Counted from the first letter of the stretch, positions 50,011-63,545 are shown. The stretch: 64,000 nucleotides of DNA from Tetracentron sinense (GCA_015143295.1 CM026570.1:22885250-22949249); one strand, 5' to 3'. Notes: a model not told the origin generated them from the letters alone. Program-made: numbers and translations.

Positions 50011-50239
50011 TACCCCTAAAACCCTCCTTGAGCTTTCAAAAGTTGGGTATGACTCAGAACAGGAAGAGGAACCACCTCAGGAGATTCTGGACCTTCTAGA
50101 ACACAGTGAAGGGCTACTACAGTCGAACATTGAGGATACCGAGACAGTGAACCTGGGATCAGAGGACAGCCCCTAACTTGTCAAGATCGGCACAACTATG
50201 AGCCCACAGCAGAGAACAGACATGATCAGCTTTTTGAAG

Positions 50240-51140
50240 AGCTACAATGACATCTTTGCCTGATCATATGCAGACATGCCCGGTCTAGACCCAGCATTGG
50301 TGGTACACAGACTGTCCCTGAACCCTTACGTCAGACCAGTTAAGCAGAAGCTGAGACAGATGAGACCTAAATGGTCACAGAAGGTCAAGGAAGAAGTGGA
50401 GAAGCAGATCAATGCACGCTTCCTGGCATAAGCAAACTACCCTGAGTGGTTAGCCAATATTGTGCCGGTACCCAAAAAGGACGGCAAAATCCGAATGTGC
50501 ATCGAATACTGGAACCTAAACAAGGCCAGTCCTAAAGACAACTTCCCTCTCCCGCACATCGACATACTAGTCGACAATACTGCAAGGCACGAGACACACT
50601 CATTCATGGATGGTTTCTCTAGATACAACCAGATCAGAATGGCAGAAGAAGACATGGAGAAAACCTCATTCATTACACCTTTGAGCACCATCTGTTACAA
50701 GGTTATGCCCTTCGGACTCAAGAACGCAGGGGCAACCTACCAGAGGGCCATGATGGTGCTATTCCATGACATGATTCACAAGTCAACAGAAATCTATGTG
50801 GATGACATGATTGTCAAATCACCAACTGTTTGGCAACACCCAGAAGACCTGAAAAGACTCTACAATAGACTCAGAGAGTTCGGCCTAAGACTAAACCCGG
50901 CTAAATGTGAGTTTGGAGCCTCATCCAAAAAGCTCCTCGACTTCATAGTCAATAAGAGAGGCATTGAAATCGATCCAGCTAAAGCCAGAGCTATCATCAA
51001 AATCCAGCACCCCAAACTAAAAAGGAGATCTGTGATTTCCTGGGTAGAATTCAGCACATCAACCGATTCATCTCTTAGCTCACTCCAATATGCGAGCCGA
51101 TCTTCAAGCTTCTCCGGAAGAATACACCAACAGTCTGGAC
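50240..51140 (+). pseudogene. reverse transcriptase region of Tat element C
   Basis: VPVPKKDGKIRMCIEYWNLN, KVMPFGLKNAGATYQRAMMV, catalytic YVDDMIVKS and LRLNPAKCEFGASSKKLLDF are classic Ty3/gypsy RT blocks. Broken element. Confidence 0.92.
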
Positions 51141-51179
51141 AGTCGAGTGTCAAAAAGCCTTTGACAGAATAAAGCAGTA

Positions 51180-51910
51180 TCTTTATAATCCTCCAGTACT
51201 TGTGCCTCCTACACTAGGATGACCGTTGCTACTCTACATCTCAGTGCAAGAAACCTTCATGGTCTGCGTCCTAGCACAGCATGACGAGACAGGTAGAACA
51301 GAACAAGTCATTTACTACATCAGTAAGCGCTTATTAGAGTGTGAAGAGAGGTATAGCCTGCTCGTTAAAACATGTCTAGCATTGGTCTGGGCTACTCAGC
51401 ATCTTCGGCACTATCTACTTTCCTACCCGATAATCCTGATCTCCCGGATGAAGCCACTTAAATATATATCTACTGAAAAAGCCAACTACCACCGGAAGGA
51501 CTACCCGATGGCTTATAATGTTGTCTGAATTCGACATCACATACATGACTCAGAAGTCAATTAAGGGCAGGCGATTGTAGATCATCTAGCCCACAGTTTA
51601 GCACAAGACTATGTGTTTATACATTATCAGTTTCCAGATGAAGCCATCCTGTACACAGAAGCAGAAAAGCAAGAATACTCCGGTTGGGAGTTATACTTTA
51701 ACAGAGCTGCCAATAGTCACAGGCACGGGGCAAGAGCAGTCCTAATCTCACCTAAGGGGGCACACCTCCCAATCTCAGTTAAGCTGAAATTCAGATGCAC
51801 AAACAACAAAGCAAAGTACGAGGCATGCATAACCGGACTGAAAGAAGCCCTGGGCATCGGGATTAAAGAGATAGACATCTACGGGAACTCATGTTTAGTA
51901 ATCTGTTAAG
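51180..51910 (+). pseudogene. RNase H and second RNase H of Tat element C
   Basis: First domain (51226-51530): YYISKRLLECEERYSLLVKT and LVWATQHLRHYL. Second (51640-51910): LKFRCTNNKAKYEACITGLK with EIDIYGNSCLVI, the extra archaeal-like RNase H known only from the Tat branch among plant gypsy elements. Broken element. Confidence 0.85.
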
Positions 51911-52369
51911 TAAATGAATCTTGGGTCATCCAAGAAGCCAGGCTAGTCCCGTACCTAGCCTACCTCAACGTGCTGATTAGTCAATTCAGGAGAATCACTT
52001 TCAGCCACAAGTCAAGGAACCATAACAAATTTTCCAATGCACTGGCTACTCTTACCTCCATAGTACAAATCCCCAGGGGCACCATGCTCTGGCCAATTGA
52101 AATTCAGCAACAGGATCAGCCTGCCTACTTACCTCAAGCTAGACGCAGTAAACGACAACCAGCCTTGGTATACGGACATCAAGCAGTACCTTGAGGATGG
52201 GACCTTCCCTCTCAATGCTACCAAAACAGACCGCCGGGCAAACAGAAGAATGGTCATTCAGTTTTTCCTCTCAAGGGGAATCTTGAACAAGAGATCGCCG
52301 AATCTGATCTACTCAGATGCCTCAATACCAATAAAACAGTACATGTAGTCGAAGAAGTTCACGGAGGAA

Positions 52370-53400
52370 CTTGCGGCCCACACATGAATGGGTTAATGTT
52401 GTCTAAGAAGATACTCTGACTAGGCTACTGTTGGTCTACTATGGAAGCTGACTGTTGCCGACATGTACAGAAGTGCCACCAATGCCAAATCTACGATGAC
52501 AAAATCAATGCACCGCCGACGAGACTACATAATCTTACTGCTCCTTGGTCATTCTCTGCCTGGGGCATCGACGTCATCGGACCCATAGCTCCGGAAGTAT
52601 TAAACGGACATCGATTCATCCTGGTTGCAATCGATTACTTCATAAAATGGGTCAAGGTAGCTTCTTATGCCAACATCACGGCCTCTGTGGTTCAACATTT
52701 TCTGAAAAAGGACATAATCTACCAATACGGTGTCCCATTCGAGATTGTAAGAGACAATGCTCTCAAAATCTGCAATAAGGGGATGACTGATCTCTACCAG
52801 AAATTCAAAATACAGCATCACAACTTCACACCATACAGGCCTCAGACTAACGATGCAGTGAAAGCAGCCAACAAGAACATGAAGAAAATCAATGAGAAGA
52901 TGGCAACCAATTACTCTGTCTGGCATGAGATGCTCTCATACGCACTCATGGCCTATAGAACGTCCATCAGAACCTTAACGAGAGCAACACCATTCTCGCT
53001 GGCCTGTGGTATGGAAGCAGTCCTCCTCATCGAAGTAGAGATTCCATTACTCTGAGTGTTAATAGAAGCAAAAATCTCAGAAGCAGAATGGGCACAGACC
53101 CGGTATGAGTAGCTGAATCTAATCGAAGAGCGGTAACTGAAAGTCATCAATCACTCTCAGGCCTATCAGAGGCGTATGGCTAGAGCTTTCAACCGGAAAT
53201 TCAAGCCCAGAAGCATTGAAGTCGGTGACCTAGTTCTCCGAAAAATGTTGCCCAACCACCCTGACCCAAGGGGCAAGTTTACACCCAACTATGAAGGCCC
53301 ATACATCGTCCGAGACAAATTCACCGGTGGTGCCTTTCGACTCGGGCGTATGGACGACGAAGACCTCCCAGAGCCCGTCAACATGGACAAAGTCAAATAA
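52370..53400 (+). pseudogene. integrase region of Tat element C
   Basis: Zinc region CRHVQKCHQCQIYDD, core WSFSAWGIDVIGPIAPEVLN and FTPYRPQTNDAVKAANKNMK, and a C-terminal domain VGDLVLRKMLPNHPDPRGKF with NYEGPYIVRDKFTGGAFRLG ending DEDLPEPVNMDKVK. Broken element. Confidence 0.9.
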
Positions 53401-54319
53401 TACTATGCTTAAGGTCTAGGTCTGATAGGCGCTTTGTACTCGTAGAATCTCCGAGAAATGATAGGTGGCCACCTTTGGCACACTCCTTATCCCCAGTAAT
53501 ATAACCCATTTTACAAAATCAATAAAATCCGTTACTTAGCCCATTGAGCGTAACAACCTTTCTTTCATAAAACCATTTCAGGGACACCCTCCCTCGCCAT
53601 TTATGGCATTGCCTGAACTACATCATGACCTGATCCTATAAAAGGTACATAGGCAACCTGACAAATCAAGTACGGTCACAAAAAGGGATTTAACCCCTCA
53701 GAATCTCTTTTTCTCCAGAAAGAGCCAAACTTCCTCTAGCTCTCTCTCAATAGGGACAACTATTCCCCCACAGAGTCACTCCCCAAGCAGAGACCAACTC
53801 TCCCAACTTCCACGGCGGAGTCGACACCAAGTTTACAAAATATTCCATCAAAGGAAATCCCAAAATAGAAGTTGAAACATTCTCCAAGTCAGGGACTCCC
53901 CGAGCAAAAATAATCACTCTGGGCTTTTCCCCCAATAGAATCAACTTCTCCCAAAGCATCTCCCCAGTGGAATCAAAAACTTTTCCCAAAGAAGTCAATC
54001 TCTCCCTTAAACAAGGAAGAATCTCCAAAAAGTCAGCCTCTACCAGAAAAGACAATCCCCAATGGAGCCAAAAAAAATCTCCAACAAAAGATCCTCATGC
54101 AAGTCAATTGCAACAAGAAGAAGAACAATTCAGGGTGTCCCAAACTTCGGTCCCCTAGCCTATATTTCGTCTCACTCTAATAGAAACTACGAGTGCAAGT
54201 GCAAATATCACGTCTACATCCCCAGTGGAGTATCAATCCCCAGCAAATGTCAATCAGGGTAATGAAGGGAGAGGATCTTAACCTTCAATAAATCATGGGC
54301 ATGAGTGAAAATTGAAAAC

Positions 54320-54480
54320 GGTCTCATTGCGCAAAAATGACCCGACTCCCAAACCTAGTCTTGTGACTAAGGGTAAAAAATGAACAAAATCAATCAGCTT
54401 CGTAAGCATGAGGAAAATTGGCAACGGCCTCACCGAGTAAAAATTATGCGAACCCCATGACTTGGTCATTCCAAGGTTAA
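54320..54480 (+). other. hairpin-bearing units in Tat C tail
   Basis: Unit 1 at about 54329 with stem CCTAGTC/GACTAAGG (loop TTGT, one bulge); unit 2 at about 54440 with CTTGG/CCAAG (loop TCATT). Spacing about 105-110 bp as in A and D. Confidence 0.6.
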
Positions 54481-55464
54481 AAAAGGGGAGGAAAAGTTAA
54501 AAATTAGTTTGACAACAGAATCCGACAACAATCAGTCTCATCGGACTCCCTAATCATCCCTAGCAACCAGCCTCTCTCAGTGGATCAGTATCCCCAATAG
54601 AGATTCCAACAGGGTGCATCCCCAATAGATGATTAACTCTAAGCATTCCCAGCAAAAAATCTCCCAGAAAACATTTCCCCAACAAAAGGGCGAACATTGG
54701 GAAATCCCCAGTAGACTGGAAATCCCCAAACTACCTGGCCGTAGTCTATAATAGAGACCTACTCCCCAGCAGATCCCTGGCAGCAGGCTATAGCAATCTT
54801 CCAATCCTCAACGGGTCCACAGTGGAAGCCCCAATTGCTCCCAGCAGCACTCTTCCCTAACAAGAGTCCAGAAGCTACTAGAACTCTTCAGCAAGCTTTC
54901 CCCCAGCCAAGGTCCTCAACCTGCAACAACACCTATACAAGTTCATCTACCTCTGGCAGCATTCTGCTCTGAATCATACTCCACTCTCCGAGAGTGAAAG
55001 ACAAATCACAAAATCCCATTGAGCCCTAACATAGGCAATACACTGGCAAATCTAAAAGCTAACTAAGCATGCTTGAATAAAAAATCTTTACAAAAAGTCT
55101 TCTACACTTTTCTGGAAAAGGTTTTTCAAATAACTCCTGGTATCGAATTTCATTTGTGCCAAACTGCACCAAACAGTCCCGACAAGACAAGCAAAAGAAG
55201 CCGCTTCAGTTCCTCTCCATTAGGCCGCAGTCAACAGAGTCATGGGAAAGTCTTATGAATTAACTGCTTCTGCCTCTTGAACCTCTACCCTTTCCTATGC
55301 TTTTGCTGAGAAATCAACCGGATCCACTGAGTCAAAGGATCAAAAGGATCAACAGACGCTTCATCGACTGAATAAACTACTGAAACTAGTGATGGTGCTT
55401 CAACTAGGGAGATCTCTTAATATACCAAATCGGGTATTCAGGACGGGGAGGCAACCTGCCTTTA

Positions 55465-55598
55465 ATCGGATGTCAACTTGTGGAGGCACCATTTGTTACT
55501 ATTGGACAAATTCCTCCTTTTGTTTTCTTCTTGTTCTTTGCCATTACACCCATTCTAGGACGAGTTGGAAGAGGAATTCCTAATTCTTACACGGATGA
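55465..55598 (+). pseudogene. cob: nuclear mitochondrial fragment: 3' end of cob (apocytochrome b)
   Basis: Reads IGCQLVEAPFVTIGQIPPFV then FFLFFAITPILGRVGRGIPN and SYTDE, matching the C-terminal part of plant mitochondrial cytochrome b (GCQPVEAPFVTIGQI..., ...ITPILGRVGRGIP.YYTDE). Cytochrome b is the haem-binding core of respiratory complex III. Only about 134 bp is present, with no start and a different end, so this is a relic inside the Tat C tail. Whether the sequence to its left is also mitochondrial I cannot say. Confidence 0.85.
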
Positions 55599-56061
55599 AC
55601 CCTAGCCCTGTAAGCCCACATCCCCTGCATGACATCAATCTGCATAGTGTCACACCCTGTATGACCAAACACTTCATCATCATCAACATGATCAAACTTC
55701 AATGTCTCTCGGCCATACCAATATCAATCCGGCTAGTTCCTCCAGGACATGCCTCAACTCTTTGAACATTCTATGGGTACTTTAACAGCGTACACCAACC
55801 AACATCTCGTGTACCTTAACAGTGTACCCTATCTGACACCCCGTGTGCCATTGAAATCATAAAGTCTCCATTGAAGTCGAGTCAACACGTCGATACTCCT
55901 CGCATGTCCCTGACATCATAGAGTCTCTATTGACAAAACCATACCTTATCAACTAGCCGACACTCACCTTATGTCCCCCTTCAACACCCCCGTGTGTCTT
56001 GGACAGCCAAGGTCTTCATTGACGCCGATTCAACATGCTGACACCTTGCCTGTTGTGACAT

Positions 56062-58211
56062 TGTAAGCACCCCAATTTTACACCCTTTAGTATCTTTTTA
56101 CACCTCTAAAATCCTTTTAAAAAACCCCTTTTAGAACCCACTTTCCACACGCTTTGATTTTCAAAAAACCTCAGAGGTGAAAAATGACTAAAATGCCCCT
56201 AGGGTGAAAAATGATCAAAATACCCCTAAAAAAGTGCTAAAAATTTATCATTTTGTCCAAATGATTTTCCAAATTTTTTAATGAATTTTGGCTACTTTGG
56301 GGATTAAATTGGACTTAAAACAGTAGAAAATGACCAAAATGCCCCTGGAGTGCAAAATGATCAAAATGCCCCTGAAAAATTCATGTTTTATCTAAAATAT
56401 TTTTTTCAATTTTATTAGTTCAATTTTCACTATTTTCAGGCAAAAAACGGAAAAACGGCTTATCGGTGAATCGGGAAGCACCACGTGGCGAGTCAAAGTC
56501 AAAGAAAAAATATATATATTTGCCCCTCAAGTTAGGGGCGCTGCTTCAAACAGCGCCCCCTTATGGGTCTGTTTCTTGGGCCCTTTTGACTGGTCAAACC
56601 CTGTCGGCAGGCCTTTTTTAAAAAAATCCGCATTGGGGGCACTGCTTCGAACAACGCCCCCCCCTTTGTGGCACACTTTTACCACCTTATTGTTCCTTGC
56701 TGCCTCGCTTTTTGGGGTTTTTATCCATAGGGGCACTACTACAAGTAGCGCCCCTCCAGTTTTGAAAAACTATAAATACCCCCCCTTTTTCACTTCATTT
56801 TTCATCCATTCTCTCTCCTTTCTCTCCCTTTTCTTCTTCAAAATCTCTCGTAGCACACGGATTCCCGAGAAAGTCTATTACAAATGGTCGATTCTCTGGA
56901 CCCCTTTTGAGAAATCTTTTCAGATTTCCCGGAAGGTAACTTTTCTGAAAAATCTCTTTTGCTTTGTCTTTTAGTAGTTTAATTAAGTTTTTTTAATTAT
57001 TTTTTAATTACTTTAACTACTTAGACTGCTTACCTAGTCGAACTCCTACCCAAATCTCAGTTCAAATATAGCCCTGCCTAGTCGAACCCCTACCCAAAAT
57101 CCCAGTTCAAATATAACCTCGCCTAGTCGAACCCCTGCCCAAACCTCAATTCAAATATAGCCCTGCCTAGTCAAACCTCTGCCCTAAACCCTAGTTTAAC
57201 CCTAGGTAAACCCCAGCTTAACCCTAGTTAAACCCTAGATAAATCCCAACTTAACCCTAGCAAAACCCTAGTTAAGCCCTAGGTAAACCCCAGCTTAACC
57301 CTAGTTAAACCCTAGGTAAACCCCAACTTAACCCTAAGTATACCCTAGGTAAATCCCAACTTAACCCTAGTTAACCCTAGCAAAACCCTAGGTAAACCCC
57401 AGCTTAACACTAGTTAAACCCCAACTTAACCCTAAGTGAACCCCATCTTAACCCTAGCTAAACCCTAGCTTAACCCTAGTTAAACCCTAGCTAAACCCCA
57501 GCTAAACCCTAGGTAAATCCTAGCTTAACCCTAGTTAAACCCTACCCACCTAGTCAAACTCCTGTTAGAGCCTCGATTCAAACCCTGTTCAGATACCCAC
57601 CTCCAGGCTCCTCGACACGAGCTTAAACTGCCTCATCGCTCCTCCGTACGAGCTTAAAAGGTCATTTCGCTCCTAAATCAGCGAAAACAATCGAACTCAT
57701 CAAATCAAACTATTCAATCAAATCAAATCAAATCAAATCATCAATCAAAACAAATCAAACCATCTATCAATCCCATTTGGAACTATGTGTGGCTTGATTC
57801 CACTGACAGTGGATACATAGGCAACCCTGATCGGGTTTAACTCCCTTAGGATAGAATCTCTATTCCGTTCTTATCCTGCCTATCACAATTTATTTATTTC
57901 ATTCATATCACATTGCTCAGCATACAGATCAAACTGCAAGCTTCTTTATGGTTTCCTTTATTTGATTCAGACTTAGGGAGTAGGTAACCATCTTCGGATG
58001 AGAGTTTAGGGGTGCCTAACACCTTCCCCTAGCTTAAATGAATCCCTTACCCTGACCTCTGACTTCCAAACCATGCCTTATCCAACCATTTTAGGGACCT
58101 ATTTCCCTCAGAATTAGATAGATGACGACTCTCCTTTCAATTGCAATTTATCGTTTATTCCTCCTTGGGATTTATCCTGATCGGGAATGGGGGTTAAAAT
58201 TCAGGTACTCA
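56062..58211 (+). repeat. 5' LTR of Tat element D (family 2)
   Basis: Starts TGTAAGCACCCC, ends GGTACTCA; 2150 bp, similar to 11632-13641. TATA box CTATAAATACCCC at about 56770. Upstream dyads GGGGCGCTG/CAGCGCCCC (about 56534-56560), GGGGCACTG...CGCCCC (about 56636-56661) and AGGGGCACTACTACAAGTAG...CCCCT (about 56729-56756). The 57020-57180 CGAACCCCTRCCCAAA repeats and 57180-57545 CCCTAGTTAAACCCTAGG-type tracts follow. No PPT on its left, so this is a 5' LTR. Confidence 0.82.
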
Positions 58212-60410
58212 TAGTTAGCGACTCTGCTGGTGACTGTGGTTTCATAGACTAGTGTTCAAGCCAAAACCTGAGTTTGAATCAAACGTTGGAAACCATATTA
58301 GAAGCTTTCAAATTCATCTATATGCTGCAATTTTTTCTATCATTATTATTAAAACCTCGGACATTTGTTTGCAAAACTTGGCAACATGCCTAGGGTTCCA
58401 TTTTTATTCATTGCTTGATTTTGATTGATGCATTCCTATTCATTGCATAATAGAATAAAAACCTTTCACCTATCTAGTTGAATCTAGTAAGCTTATAATT
58501 GAGGGATGGTTATCCCCGATGTTGGAGCCCAAAGATCTGTGGAAAGTACTGGTTGTATACCGAGATATGGTTATCTCCAGTTAACGTGACTAATCTTTCC
58601 TGCTTGCACCAATCGTCCATTTTCATGTATGTTCTATATCAGGGAGTCGTATATACGGTCAAGTGCTCTTCAACCTTATAGTCAAAACCCTGCATACACC
58701 AGCATAAGCATGTAGATTATAAATCTTTGTTTGGGCATAAACCAAGAGCTACTCGTCAGGAGGGACAACCTTATCCCTATTCTGCTCTTGGTTTAAGCCG
58801 CTCCCTCATTTCTGCTTAGATATAGGGATATCCCTATAGACCTAACCTATTTTGGAGCTTGTGTGAGCCCTTTTGATGCTAGCTAGGTGTAAACCCTAAT
58901 CCATTTTATAGTCAACTCAACACATGTGTGAGGTTAATACCCTAGATCAAACTGGTCAAGGGGCAATTAACCAACCAACCCACATTAAAATGGGTTGTAT
59001 GGACTCTCCTTTTGTCAGTTTTATCTTAACCCATTTGAGCTCTGGTTTCCTACAACCCAGATAAATGAAATAGATTCCCATCCACTCACCCCAATGGGTT
59101 ACACTCGTTGAATTAGCTCACCCTTAAAATATGTTAATTCTTTCAATTTTATTCATTCAATTTCATTTCAAAACTCAATTCTTGTCACCATCCATCTTTT
59201 GAGTTACATCTAACTCAAGTTTTTTTTAATCAAATTTATTTTGATTATTATCCAATCCATACTGTCACCATTCATCTTCTGAGTTACATCTAACTCAGGT
59301 TTTTTTAATCAAATTTATTTTTATTAATATTCAATCCATACCATCACCATCCATCTTCTGAGTTACATCTAACTCAGGTTTTTTTTAATCAAATTTATTT
59401 TGATTAATATCCAATCCATACCATCACCATCCATCTTCTGAGTTACATCTAACTCAGGTTTTTTTAGTCAAAATTTATTTTGATTAATATCTGATCCATA
59501 CCATCACCCTTATTCATCATCTAAGTTTCCATCTAACTCAAAAATTTTTTAATCAAAACTCATTTTGGTTAATTCATATTCAATTCATTTCAAGTCATTT
59601 CATCACCTTTCATTATCCGAGTTTACATCAAACTCAGGTATTGTTTTTTTTAGTCAAACTTTGTTTTGATTAATTCATTTAATCCACTGCATTTTATCAT
59701 CCTCATTCAAATTTATTCTTATTTGTTTCTATCAGGATTCAAATTCATTTGTTGGCATTATCATCATTCATCATTTTATTCTGAGTTTAACTCAGTTATT
59801 TCTTTTAAAATTTAAATTCAAATTCATTCTGCAAAATTCAATTCATCATGTGCATATCTTGATCACATCATCATGCATTAAGTCTAGTTAAGTCTAGTCC
59901 ATCTATATGCAATATCACATTGGCAACTGGTCCTTCAAATTTGGGTAATCTCATCAAGCCGCAGGGATTCCCCTGACTATGAACTAACAATGCTAGCAAC
60001 TATTCCCAGAAAGAAATGCCCTAGATCAGCAGATCATAGATCCCAGGGGTATATCACAGTCGCTTGATTTTGTTACCCCTTATTGAATGATCAGTAATAG
60101 GATCCGGCCCAAGCACAGCATTCAGCACCCGTATCTTCATCATTATATAAATAGAATGTTGTTCATTTGCATGAAGGGTCCATCAATATGTCTTGCAACA
60201 CATCTTGTGCATGACCATCATCATCCTGTATATCACCATCTCACATTTTATGCATGCTCTCGTCATTTTCTATGTCATGTATGCCGTGTATCGTCCTTTA
60301 AGTTATCATGTCATCACTTACACCATCATTTCATCTTTTGAGTCTCATGTCTAGCGTCAACTTGCTCTATGTTCTCAACTCTTATCCTTCCTCGAGTGAA
60401 AAATCGAGAA
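58212..60410 (+). other. PBS and long leader of Tat element D
   Basis: GCGACTCTGCTGGTGACTGT (58217 onward) is the PBS. A conserved leader box lies at about 58606-58665. No coding sequence recognised except short ORFs. Confidence 0.65.
59186..59660 (+). repeat. about six tandem units of roughly 79 bp in leader D
   Basis: Units share CACCATCCATCTTCTGAGTT, ACATCTAACTCAGG, a T run and AATCAAATTTATTTTGATTA. The first four are well conserved (about 59186, 59266, 59345, 59424), the last ones degenerate. Confidence 0.88.
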
Positions 60411-60990
60411 ACAATCTCATCAAGGTCGTCTGAAGAAATGGAGTAAGACGAAGCATCAAAAGATCAAGAGAAAATCGAAAAAATCCTCCATAGGAATGTT
60501 CAAGACATCCAGCTCACCATGCGTGGTGTCATCCATTCTCTCGATAGGCTTGCAACAGCACTTGAGCAAATCCAAAATCATCCTCAAACCACTCAACCAG
60601 CCATCCAAAGCCAAGATTGCATTCCACACCAGGTTTAGGCACCACCCAGAAAGTTCACCACACTACCCTGCAAGCGATGCCAGTTTTTACCATTTCTCAT
60701 ACAGAGTGGACTGGTCAAACCCCGAGATCCTGCACCACCACCATCCAATCCGTCACGCAATTTTCGCATGGACCAATACTGCGCATTCCATCAAGGACCT
60801 GGACATTGCACTGACCAATTCTTTACCCTAAAGCATTCAATCCAGGATTTAATAGACCAGGGCGAAATCAAAATCGGACTTGGTAGCATCTATGCAGCTG
60901 GATACTCCTTCTACCAAGAGAGGTCCATCCATCCTACCCAATGAAGCCTCTCCTGTGCCGTTCGAGCTCCCAAGACAGAAGAGATGATTG
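60411..60990 (+). pseudogene. gag remnant of Tat element D
   Basis: A CAFHQGPGHCTDQFFTLKHS segment followed by IQDLIDQGEIKIG parallels the YAFHQGSGYAT...IQDLLDKGKV segment in element C Gag. Broken. Confidence 0.65.
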
Positions 60991-61860
60991 AAGCATCACC
61001 AGTAAGCTTGCTACTGTGAGATTGATCAGATCATGTTTCAAACTTCTTCTGTTCAAATTTCTTTTTGTTTTTTTGTTGGCTCTAGTGGTCAAGGAAGTCT
61101 GTAAAAATTACCCTTTTTGAGTCAAGTTTTGTATAGTCATTTTCTATAAAATGGTACTCTTTTCTAAGCATGACTCAACCTTTTTACAAAATGCCAAAAA
61201 GGCTCATGATGGTACGACCTAAATCTTCTCTGAAAGAGTTAGTGATCTGAAGCAAACACAAAAAAAAAATAATAATAAATTAAAAAAAATCTTTGAACAT
61301 TCACCAAGCCATCCACTTAAATTTCATAGTACCCAGGGGTAGCATATGTCAATGAGTAAGAAAAAGAAACCTCCAAAAGAGATTCTCAACCCCACTGAGC
61401 CAAGCCAAGTAAGAGAAAGCTCAATGATGACCCTAAGCATGCAAAGATTAGCACCTTACTAGGCCAAGTGCTAAGAGCACAATGATACTACTTGCAGCAT
61501 GCTTGTATAATCTCCTGAAGCACTCAATTCACTCCACCAATTTCAAGCTTTCAATCGTCAATACAAGTAGAGCATTAACTAAGTAGATTGGGCCATCATC
61601 AGAATAGACATCTTGCAGTCTAAGACATGGGCAATGCCACAATTTGAAGCTTGATGGTTCATACACTGAAGCAATAATGTACCAGATGAGAGGTCATGTT
61701 ATTCATCAGATACAGACCCCAGTAAAAGATAGGTACTTGTATGAACAAAGTCAGAAGAAGCAGAAGTAGAACAGATTCCAGAGCTTAAAGAAAATGATCT
61801 CATATTCACTCAAGAATCATTATCTCATTCAGTACCAGGGGTAAAATATGTCCAGCTTTG
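60991..61860 (+). other. noncoding part of Tat element D
   Basis: Contains a T-rich stretch (about 61020-61260) similar to the intron-like region of C. No pol domain seen. Confidence 0.5.
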
Positions 61861-63339
61861 AAGGCCCATGCGGTTGATCAAAGATTCTCTGAATACTCTT
61901 CGACTCAGCCGCATGGATGACGAAGACCTCCCAGAGCCTGTCAGCACAGATCAAATCAAAAGAAAGCACCATGCTCAAGATCTTGTCAAGAAATTGCCTG
62001 TACTCTTAGTCACTTTGGGAAATGAAAGAATGTCATGTTTGGCACACCATTCCTCCCTGTTTATAACCTATCAAATTCAGGAAGACCGCTAGTTAGCCCT
62101 TCGAGCCTAATAGCATTTCTTTCACAACACTTTCATACCGGGACACCCCATATAAAAGTTTTCTACGAGCCTGAACTACGTCATGACCTGATCCTGAAAA
62201 GGGTACGTAGGCAGCCTGAAAAATAGGTACGATCAAATCAATCAGGTTTCTTGAGCAAACTAAAGTGTCTCCAAAGAAAAATCAATCAAAAGCCAAAGGC
62301 AAAGGCAAATTTCAAAAGCAAAAAAAAAAAGAGTCAAATCAAAAGAAAAGACAAAGGTCAAAGCTCCACAAAACTGCTCAAGAAAGCTCAAAGCGAAAAG
62401 GGTGTCCCAAGATTTCGACCCCCTAACCTACGTTTCGTCTAATCTCAAGTCCTCCTAGATCCCTTAGAGATTAAGAGTACTGGCAGATTGATAGACAATT
62501 ATCCAACAGCACTATCAAACCCACCAGGCAATGACAGGAGAAGATAGTTCGACTTAGAAGATCGTAAGCCCAGTAAAACCCAGAAATGGCACTATGGCAC
62601 AAAAATTATGCGAGCCCAGCCTTGATGTTGTTATCAAGGGCAAAAAAAGAAACAAGTAAATCAACTCGCAGGCATGAGTGAAAACCAGAAACGGCCTCAT
62701 TGCGCAAAAATTATGCGATCCCCAGACTTGGTTATTCCAAGGGTAAAAAAGAGAAAGTTGAACTCTAGTTACAGGATCCAAACAACAGTTACCCCAGATC
62801 CCTGACAGAATATCTACAAGCAACTCAGACTGAAGAACTCAACGTCATTTGCAATCCGAAGCCCTTGGCTCCAAGCAAGACCGGATTCTGCATGCAATAA
62901 AGTCAGAATTGAGTAACTATCTTCCTTGGCTAAGTACAGGAGATCAACATTGCTCATTGCTATATCCTACCCTTTGGGGGCAAAGCATTCAATCTTCAGT
63001 AAGGGCAAACCCCCTCACAAACCAACAAACAAAGAAAGCACTTATTTTGGAAAACTCAAAAGTCATTTGTTTTCAAAACAGTTTTATTTTGGTCTGTAGT
63101 CTGGTTCTAATATGGTTTATGACTTGATCGAAATCAATCTCACTATAGCGAGCTCTCCAACAAAGGCAGGTAAAGTCTAGGATCTCAAGTCATCAAGAAG
63201 CGAGAGTAAGACTGGATTATAGTCGAGTTATGTTTTTCATATTCATCGCATGTCATGCATACGCATATGTCAACTACATCGCGCATTGTACAAGCTTCAT
63301 AAATCACACACCAACACATGCACATTCTCACCCATTTTC

Positions 63340-63545
63340 ATTATCTCTGTAAGTCACCTCATTCGGTGCACCCTAGACATCATGTTTGATGTGTCGTTCT
63401 TTGTTAGCCACCTTTATTCGATGCACCCCAGATGCATCACATTTGATGCATCGCTCATTGTTAGCCACCCCATTTGGTGCACTTCCTATTACATCGCTCC
63501 GTGTTAGCCACCTCATTTGGTGCACCTCTTAATGTGTCTTGTTTA
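63340..63545 (+). repeat. tandem units of about 55-65 bp (TTAGCCACC...TTTGGTGCAC)
   Basis: The phrase GTTAGCCACCYCATTTGGTG recurs about four times with TGATGCATCGCTC between. Degenerate CACACACATTCACA-type repeats continue to the right edge. Confidence 0.7.

Larger units (their letters stand above)
40241..56061 (+). mobile_element. Ogre/Tat-lineage Ty3/gypsy retrotransposon C
   Basis: Order on the plus strand: LTR 40499-43863, Arg-type PBS, leader, ORF1, gag, protease, an intron-like noncoding stretch, RT, RNase H, a second RNase H, integrase, long 3' tail. An ORF1 before gag, the CTGGCGACTCTGCTGGGGA PBS, and the second RNase H are hallmarks of the Ogre/Tat group. It is heavily broken (well over a dozen changes), so old. 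The 3' LTR is not seen; the LTR of element D follows at 56062. Confidence 0.85.
53401..56061 (+). other. 3' noncoding tail of Tat element C
   Basis: Begins with the GAACTACATCATGACCTGAT and ACATAGGCAACCTGAC boxes shared with A and D. Two hairpin units follow (54354-54372 and 54461-54475). A mitochondrial fragment lies at 55465-55598. Small ORFs are unconvincing. Confidence 0.7.
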
